This document shows, in pieces, positions 33,605 through 38,545 of a DNA stretch of 38,545 nucleotides. The notes under the pieces were generated by a model. That model was not told the DNA's origin and searched no databases. It saw only the letters and a program-made list of their open reading frames with translations. The translations under genes were made by a program, and so were the position numbers. Origin of the DNA: Planctomycetota bacterium. GTDB lineage: Bacteria; Planctomycetota; UBA1135; GCA-002748355. The stretch is taken from positions 1 to 38,545 of the forward strand of contig JAJRTL010000147.1 of NCBI GenBank assembly GCA_024278315.1. Reading direction: 5' to 3'. The stretch's first letter is position 1. Each line of letters begins with the position of its first letter.

Positions 33605-36600
33605 ATGAGAGTCCGACGCATTCTCTTCTTCACGGGTCTGTTCCTGACCATCCTGACACTGGGCACGTACATCGTCCTGACGAGTACGGGGCTCACGCGT
33701 TCGCTGGTCAAGGAGGCGCTCTCAGGCATCATCAAGGGGAGATTCTCTATCCAGGATGCGGAGATGGACCCCTTGGAGGGCCAACTGCGGATCAGGGGAC
33801 TCGAAGTGAGCGAAGCCAAGGACGATGGTAGGCAGGTCCTGAGTGTCCCTGAGCTCATCGTGGATGTCGAGGTCAACCCCTTTGGTGATCTCGGAAACGT
33901 ATCGACGATCAGGATCGAAAAGGCCGAGCTGGATCTCTATCTCGGCGAGAAGCAGGCCCTGGATTTCAGTCAGCTCCTCGACCTGGAGGGACAAGGCGCA
34001 GGATCCGGCCGCATTCCCGCTGTGGAAGTCAACGACCTGCGAGTCCGCCTGCACCTCCCGACCGAGAATGGCATGGTGATCGATCTCTCCCCCATTCGGC
34101 TCGTGGCTCGCCCCGACAAGTCGGACAGCGCCCGGCAGATCCTCCGAGGTGAATGTCCGAATCCCCTCGGAGGGACGATCCACATCGAGGGCTTTGCCTT
34201 CCCTGAGAAAGGTGAGTTCCATTTGTTGGCGAAAGCAGAGGAGTTCGAACTCCGCGTCGAAGACTGGTCGAAGTACGGACCAGAGGTCCAAGCCGTACTC
34301 GAGGAATGGCAGGTCACAGGCCACCTGCAGCCCACCGTCTGGTTGAGCTATCCCAATGAGGAGGGGGCACTGACGGGTGGGCTTCGCGCCAAGGCCAGGA
34401 ACGCCAGCATCCTACCACCCGTGTTCCACTACAAACTCGATCATCTCGACGGAGATCTGGAGCTGAGCCCCGAGAACAACGGAACGATCGAGATCCTAGG
34501 GAGATACACAGGAACGGATATCGAGAAGCTGAATGGAACGGTCAGGCTGGAGAACATCGTAAACGAGGATGAGATCCGCATCCGCATCCATGCGGAAGGC
34601 GTCCTCATCGACGACAAGATGCGAGCCGCCTTGGTGGATCTCCCGATTGCAGCGAGGATCGAGCAGGGCTTTGGGGTCAAGGGCGGTCGGGCAGATGCAG
34701 ACATCTACTTGCACCTGGGTGTGCCAGAGGGTGACTCGGAGGCACAACTACAACCACGCATCCAGCTGGATCTGGAGGTCCACGATGTGGAGGCGAGCTT
34801 CGAGGGGCTACCTGGCGCCAACGGAGAGGCACCCGATATTCGCTTCCCCTATCCTGTCACAGTGGAAGCCGGGCGAATCGAGGTCAGGGACGGCTACGTG
34901 CTCCTGCCCGAGAAGCGTGCACTGCTCTGCCGCAGCCCCACGGGCGCACGCGTCAAGATCCATGGCGAGATCGACGCAAGCCATGAAGACGAGAAAGAAC
35001 ATTGGATGCGACTCTCGATCGACGGACGGGACCTGGCCTTCGATGAGCCTCTCAGACAGGGCCTCGCGGTCCTGTTCCATGAAGAAAGTGCACTGGCCGA
35101 GCGCAAGACGCTCTTCGATGACTTCAGTCCCAAGGGGAGCGCAGATTTCATCCTCGATCTGGCGAGAGGACCGGACCATCCCGACCTGGACTGGAGCTGC
35201 GAGATCGACCCCAAGGGAAGCGCCGTGACCTGGAAGGGGTTTCCCTTCCAGGTCACGGGACTCGTGGGCCGATTGGATCTCACGCCAGAGCGCATCGACT
35301 TCCATCTCGCCGGCCAACGCAAGTGGTCGCCTGACAGTATCGGAAGACTGGAGGCGAGAGGCAGTCTCGACCTCCCGGCAGGAGCCAGTGGAGCGGATCT
35401 CGCCTCGAGTCAGATCGAAGGCGAAGTCCGCATCCAGGCCACGGACTTGCAACTCTGCGATGAGTTACGCCAGGCCCTCAAGGCTCGCATCGATCCCGAC
35501 CTCGTGGACGAGCAATGGGAGAACTTCTCCCCCGAAGGAACGGTCGATGTTGACTTCCTCGCATGGCGTTCCTCGACGGAGCAGGACTTCGAGTTCGATC
35601 TGGGCCTGGATTTCAAGGATGGTCAAGCCCGCTTCGTCAAGTTCCAGGCCGACATCCAGAAACTGGAGGGCAAGATCAACCTCCACGGAACGAGAGAACG
35701 CAGCCATCTCGAGATCGTAGGCTTGAAGGGCCTCAGTCTGGGTGGGGAGAGCCTCATCCACGGAGTGGCCGATTTCGTGACGGGCATGGAGAAGGACAAG
35801 GGCCTTGGAGTCGACATGAGCGTCGTTGCCAGGGGGATTCACGTAGACGAAGACCTCAAGGAAGTCCTGGTCCATCATGGGATGCTCAGGGAATCCGTCT
35901 GGGACATGGCCAGGCCTGCAGGAGACATCGACGTCTTCCAGAAGATCCTCAGGAAGGTCGGGGACGCCGACTTCGAAACCGAACTCATCCTGGATCTGCG
36001 GGAGATGAGCTCGCGGGCGGAGATCTTGCCTGATCACCTGACGCGAGCCTCCGGGGAAGTCCGGATCGACAACGAGAATGTCGTGCACCTGAGCGAGGTC
36101 GAGGCCTACATCGGAAAGGCCCGCCTGGCTTGCCGAGAAGGGGCGATTCGCGTCGGCACCGACGAGACCTCGGTCGCCCTGACCCTCTCTGCAGAGCGAT
36201 TCCCCGTCGATGAGCGATTGTCGAATCTCCTCATGGGTGACCTCAAGCAGACCTACCTGGACCGCAATCTTCACGGCGAGGTCAGCTTCGATGACCTCGC
36301 CTTCACTCTGACCCTGCCCCTCATTCCACCTGAGGATGGCAGCCTGGGTCTCGAGATGTGGTTCACGGGAAGAAGTCAGTTCCAGTTCCATGACATCTCC
36401 TTGAACGCGGGCCTGGACATCACGGGCCTGGAAGGAACGACGACTCTCGAGAGTTGTCATCTGGGAGCCCAGGACACCCGATTCGCCGGAGAGTTCACCG
36501 GGATCAGATTCACGGCTCTAGGACAGGACTTCAGCGACGGGCGAGGATCCTGGAGTGCCAACCCCACCGAGTTCCTGCTCGAGAACGATGGAGTTCTACG

Positions 36601-37273
36601 GGTACATCATGGCAAGATCCAGGGCCTGCCCAACAAGGGTCCCGCGAGCGAGGCCCTCCCCCTCCTTCGATACGAGATGCTGCCGGAACGGACTCTTCAC
36701 ACGAATCTCTCCCTTCAGGGGCTGTCCCTCGAGTCTCTCACCCAACCCTTGGAGCTGGCCTACGACTACCGAGGCAGCCTGGATGGCACCCTTGAACTCA
36801 GCACCAAGATCGACGACCCCACAGCTGTCCGCCTCAAATCGCGTCTCGTCCTCGGCGGCCCCAAGGCCAGACTAGGTTCCGTCCCCATCTTTCGGTCGAT
36901 CTATTCCATGGTCCGACCAGAACGAAGGCCGGTCTTCCGGGAAGCCGAGATCCAACTGGAAAGCGGGACCAAGGAGATCCAGATCCCCTACTTCTTCGTG
37001 GGCAGCCCGATCCTTGAAGTCCGCGGACGTGGCAACGTGACGTACGACGCCTACTTGACGATGGAAATCGACTTCCCTCAGCTGTTCCCCGGAGCTGTCC
37101 TCATCCCGGATCTCGTTCAATTCCTCTCCAATGCCTTCGTTCAGTACGATATCTATGGCTATATCGGTAACACGCGAACGAGTCCGCGCTTCCTGCTGGA
37201 GGGGAGACCTGCCAAGCAACACTACCGGCCCAAGCCGGGGCGACTCGCCCCGGTCTCCCCGATCTTCAACTGA
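33605..37273 (+). CDS. AsmA/TamB-like large envelope protein
   Basis: From the Met at 33605 the product has 1222 residues. One signal-anchor helix (ILFFTGLFLTILTLGTYIVL) is followed by long beta-strand repeats. The start of the periplasmic part, GRFSIQDAEMDPLEGQLRIRGLEVSEAK, is the standard opening of AsmA-like proteins. Many repeats of charged, amphipathic strands and a C-terminal part (GSPILEVRGRGNVTYDAYLTMEID) like the AsmA C-domain follow. Such proteins form hydrophobic grooves that carry phospholipids between membranes. Starts at 33527 and 33467 in the same frame are possible (26 or 46 more residues, not hydrophobic). The gene is followed 27 bases later by the mannose-1-phosphate guanylyltransferase gene. 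Confidence 0.82.
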   Translation: MRVRRILFFTGLFLTILTLGTYIVLTSTGLTRSLVKEALSGIIKGRFSIQDAEMDPLEGQLRIRGLEVSEAKDDGRQVLSVPELIVDVEVNPFGDLGNVSTIRIEKAELDLYLGEKQALDFSQLLDLEGQGAGSGRIPAVEVNDLRVRLHLPTENGMVIDLSPIRLVARPDKSDSARQILRGECPNPLGGTIHIEGFAFPEKGEFHLLAKAEEFELRVEDWSKYGPEVQAVLEEWQVTGHLQPTVWLSYPNEEGALTGGLRAKARNASILPPVFHYKLDHLDGDLELSPENNGTIEILGRYTGTDIEKLNGTVRLENIVNEDEIRIRIHAEGVLIDDKMRAALVDLPIAARIEQGFGVKGGRADADIYLHLGVPEGDSEAQLQPRIQLDLEVHDVEASFEGLPGANGEAPDIRFPYPVTVEAGRIEVRDGYVLLPEKRALLCRSPTGARVKIHGEIDASHEDEKEHWMRLSIDGRDLAFDEPLRQGLAVLFHEESALAERKTLFDDFSPKGSADFILDLARGPDHPDLDWSCEIDPKGSAVTWKGFPFQVTGLVGRLDLTPERIDFHLAGQRKWSPDSIGRLEARGSLDLPAGASGADLASSQIEGEVRIQATDLQLCDELRQALKARIDPDLVDEQWENFSPEGTVDVDFLAWRSSTEQDFEFDLGLDFKDGQARFVKFQADIQKLEGKINLHGTRERSHLEIVGLKGLSLGGESLIHGVADFVTGMEKDKGLGVDMSVVARGIHVDEDLKEVLVHHGMLRESVWDMARPAGDIDVFQKILRKVGDADFETELILDLREMSSRAEILPDHLTRASGEVRIDNENVVHLSEVEAYIGKARLACREGAIRVGTDETSVALTLSAERFPVDERLSNLLMGDLKQTYLDRNLHGEVSFDDLAFTLTLPLIPPEDGSLGLEMWFTGRSQFQFHDISLNAGLDITGLEGTTTLESCHLGAQDTRFAGEFTGIRFTALGQDFSDGRGSWSANPTEFLLENDGVLRVHHGKIQGLPNKGPASEALPLLRYEMLPERTLHTNLSLQGLSLESLTQPLELAYDYRGSLDGTLELSTKIDDPTAVRLKSRLVLGGPKARLGSVPIFRSIYSMVRPERRPVFREAEIQLESGTKEIQIPYFFVGSPILEVRGRGNVTYDAYLTMEIDFPQLFPGAVLIPDLVQFLSNAFVQYDIYGYIGNTRTSPRFLLEGRPAKQHYRPKPGRLAPVSPIFN

Positions 37274-37300
37274 TCCGAACGAGAGAGTGCTTCCCGACCA

Positions 37301-38407
37301 ATGCCTCCTTTCCACGCAATGATCATGGCCGGTGGTTCCGGTACGCGTTTCTGGCCCCTGAGCCGCAAGGCAAGGCCCAAGCAGGTCCTGCCCCTTTTCG
37401 AAGGCCAGACGCTCCTGGAACGTACGGCTCAGCGGTTCGAGGCATTGTCGGTCTCCACGAGACTCTGGGTCGTCACCGGTCACCATCTCGCCCAAGCCAC
37501 TCGGCAGTGCCTCCCTCAGCTGGCCCCAGCCGACGGGGACGGTGGTCTTCTCCTGGAGCCCGAGGCTCGGGACACAGCACCAGCGGTTGCCTTGGCGGCG
37601 GCACGAGTACTGGCCATCGATGGAGAAGATGCCATCCAGGCGATCCTCCCTGCCGACCAGATCATCCAACCTTTGGACCGATTCCAGGCGATTCTCCACG
37701 CGGGGATCGACAGGGTGACCGAGTCGGAACGACTTCTCACGCTGGGCATCCAACCCACCCGACCCGCCACGGGATATGGATACATCGAGCGCAAGGGTCT
37801 TGCCCATACGCAGGATGGCTGCGACTTCTTCTCCGTGGAGAGATTCGTGGAGAAGCCAGATCTCGCGAGAGCCAAGGAATACCTCGCGAGGGGCGGATTC
37901 TATTGGAACAGCGGTATCTTCCTCTGGCGTATCGGCAGCCTCTTGTCCGAACTCGAAAAGCATGCGCCTGACTTCCACAAGGCCATTCTCCTGATGGCCG
38001 CAGCCTTTCAGAAGGGAGATCAGGCGGGCGCGGACGAGATCTTCCGCACACTGCACAAGACCTCGATCGACTACGCGCTCTTCGAGAAGAGCGACAGGGT
38101 CGAGGTCCTACCAGCGGACTTTGCGTGGGACGATGTGGGTTCCTTCGCGACCCTGCCGGGTCATCTACCAAAGGATCATGCGGGCAACACGCGTTCCCTT
38201 CCAGATGCCGCCATCCTGCTGGCTCGTGACGCTCGCAACAACGTCATCATCTCCGATCAGCCGCACACGATCGCCCTCCTGGGTGTAGAGGACATGGTTC
38301 TCGTGCAGACTGCGGACGCCCTTCTCCTTTGCCCCAAGGCGCGAGTCGAGGACATCAAGATGCTCGTCGAGGACCTGAAGGAACTCGGACGCGAGGAGCT
38401 GCTTTGA
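37301..38407 (+). CDS. manC: Mannose-1-phosphate guanylyltransferase
   Basis: The 368-residue product has the nucleotidyltransferase signature MAGGSGTRFWPLSRKARPKQ at the N-terminus. It also has ILPADQII as the metal-binding Asp strand, GIQPTRPATGYGYIE, FVEKPDLARAKEYL, FYWNSGIFLWR and FAWDDVGSFATL. All are typical of GDP-mannose pyrophosphorylases. It makes GDP-mannose from mannose 1-phosphate and GTP for glycan synthesis in the cytosol. The length fits the single-function form, without the cupin isomerase domain of bifunctional ManC/AlgA. A Met at residue 7 is an alternative start. Its TGA overlaps the start of the next gene (TTGA). Confidence 0.93.
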   Translation: MPPFHAMIMAGGSGTRFWPLSRKARPKQVLPLFEGQTLLERTAQRFEALSVSTRLWVVTGHHLAQATRQCLPQLAPADGDGGLLLEPEARDTAPAVALAAARVLAIDGEDAIQAILPADQIIQPLDRFQAILHAGIDRVTESERLLTLGIQPTRPATGYGYIERKGLAHTQDGCDFFSVERFVEKPDLARAKEYLARGGFYWNSGIFLWRIGSLLSELEKHAPDFHKAILLMAAAFQKGDQAGADEIFRTLHKTSIDYALFEKSDRVEVLPADFAWDDVGSFATLPGHLPKDHAGNTRSLPDAAILLARDARNNVIISDQPHTIALLGVEDMVLVQTADALLLCPKARVEDIKMLVEDLKELGREELL

Positions 38408-38545
38408 GCAGAAAGCGCATCCTTGCCCTCGATCCCGGCGAGCGGCGCACGGGTCTCGCAGGCACGGACGGTCTCGGCATGATGGCGTTTCCCTTGGAGA
38501 CGATCGCCCATCAGGGCTTTGCGGCGCTACCCAAGGCACTCGCGG
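38404..38545 (+). CDS. ruvX: RuvX/YqgF family pre-16S rRNA nuclease or Holliday junction resolvase (5' part)
   Basis: A TTG start at 38404 overlaps the manC stop by four bases. The visible 47 residues begin MSRKRILALDPGERRTGLAG, the conserved N-terminus of YqgF/RuvX with its catalytic Asp in ALDPG, followed by PLETI, also typical of the family. These enzymes have an RNase H fold and mature 16S rRNA ends. The rest lies beyond the window. The alternative, a later Met in GLGMMAF, would cut off the catalytic Asp, so TTG is preferred. Confidence 0.88.
   Translation, partial: MSRKRILALDPGERRTGLAGTDGLGMMAFPLETIAHQGFAALPKALA

Overview
The window looks like a chromosomal segment of a Planctomycetota bacterium, probably from an uncultured or marine lineage. 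This is inferred from roughly 60% GC coding sequence, exported beta-rich proteins of a type common in that phylum, a DUF481-type outer-membrane protein, an M61 peptidase and a small histone-fold protein with a lysine-rich tail. No rRNA, tRNA, CRISPR array, intact insertion sequence or prophage gene was recognised. About 28 protein genes are supported, two of them cut by the window ends.

Left part (1-8173): after the 3' end of an exported-protein gene comes a run of seven minus-strand genes, probably one operon or two. In transcription order they are a GT39/ArnT-like membrane glycosyltransferase, a DUF481 outer-membrane protein, a fused ADP-forming acyl/acetyl-CoA synthetase, a GT9 (heptosyltransferase-like) enzyme, a double-domain universal stress protein, QueF, and a proline-repeat protein with a C-terminal membrane anchor. 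Divergent from these is an inositol-3-phosphate synthase gene, followed tail to tail by a small lipoprotein gene.

Middle (10.5-22.4 kb): single genes and convergent pairs. They comprise a small HTH regulator, a TolB-like propeller lipoprotein, an SDR oxidoreductase, a ChaN-like lipoprotein, a membrane-anchored unknown, a response regulator with an unusual insertion, groES-groEL with a strong terminator, a polytopic membrane protein, an M61 peptidase without its usual PDZ end, and a histidine kinase. Three tail-to-tail gene pairs overlap by 20, 70 and 80 bases.

Right part (22.4-38.5 kb): a 725-base hairpin-rich intergenic region precedes a 1129-residue HEAT-repeat membrane protein. A leucine-catabolism cluster follows: 3-methylcrotonyl-CoA carboxylase beta chain, an exported protein, methylglutaconyl-CoA hydratase, biotin carboxylase and a separate biotin carrier. 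The carboxylase alpha chain is split in two. The cluster ends in a terminator. Next lies a 209-base element with nested and crossing helices, a candidate structured RNA, and then the histone-fold gene on the opposite strand. The window closes with an AsmA-like 1200-residue protein, mannose-1-phosphate guanylyltransferase and the start of ruvX/yqgF.

The items most worth a second look are the pseudoknotted RNA-like element (32614-32822), the tailed bacterial histone beside it (32922-33182), the split carboxylase, and the exported protein family that has copies at 1-354 and 28334-29440.
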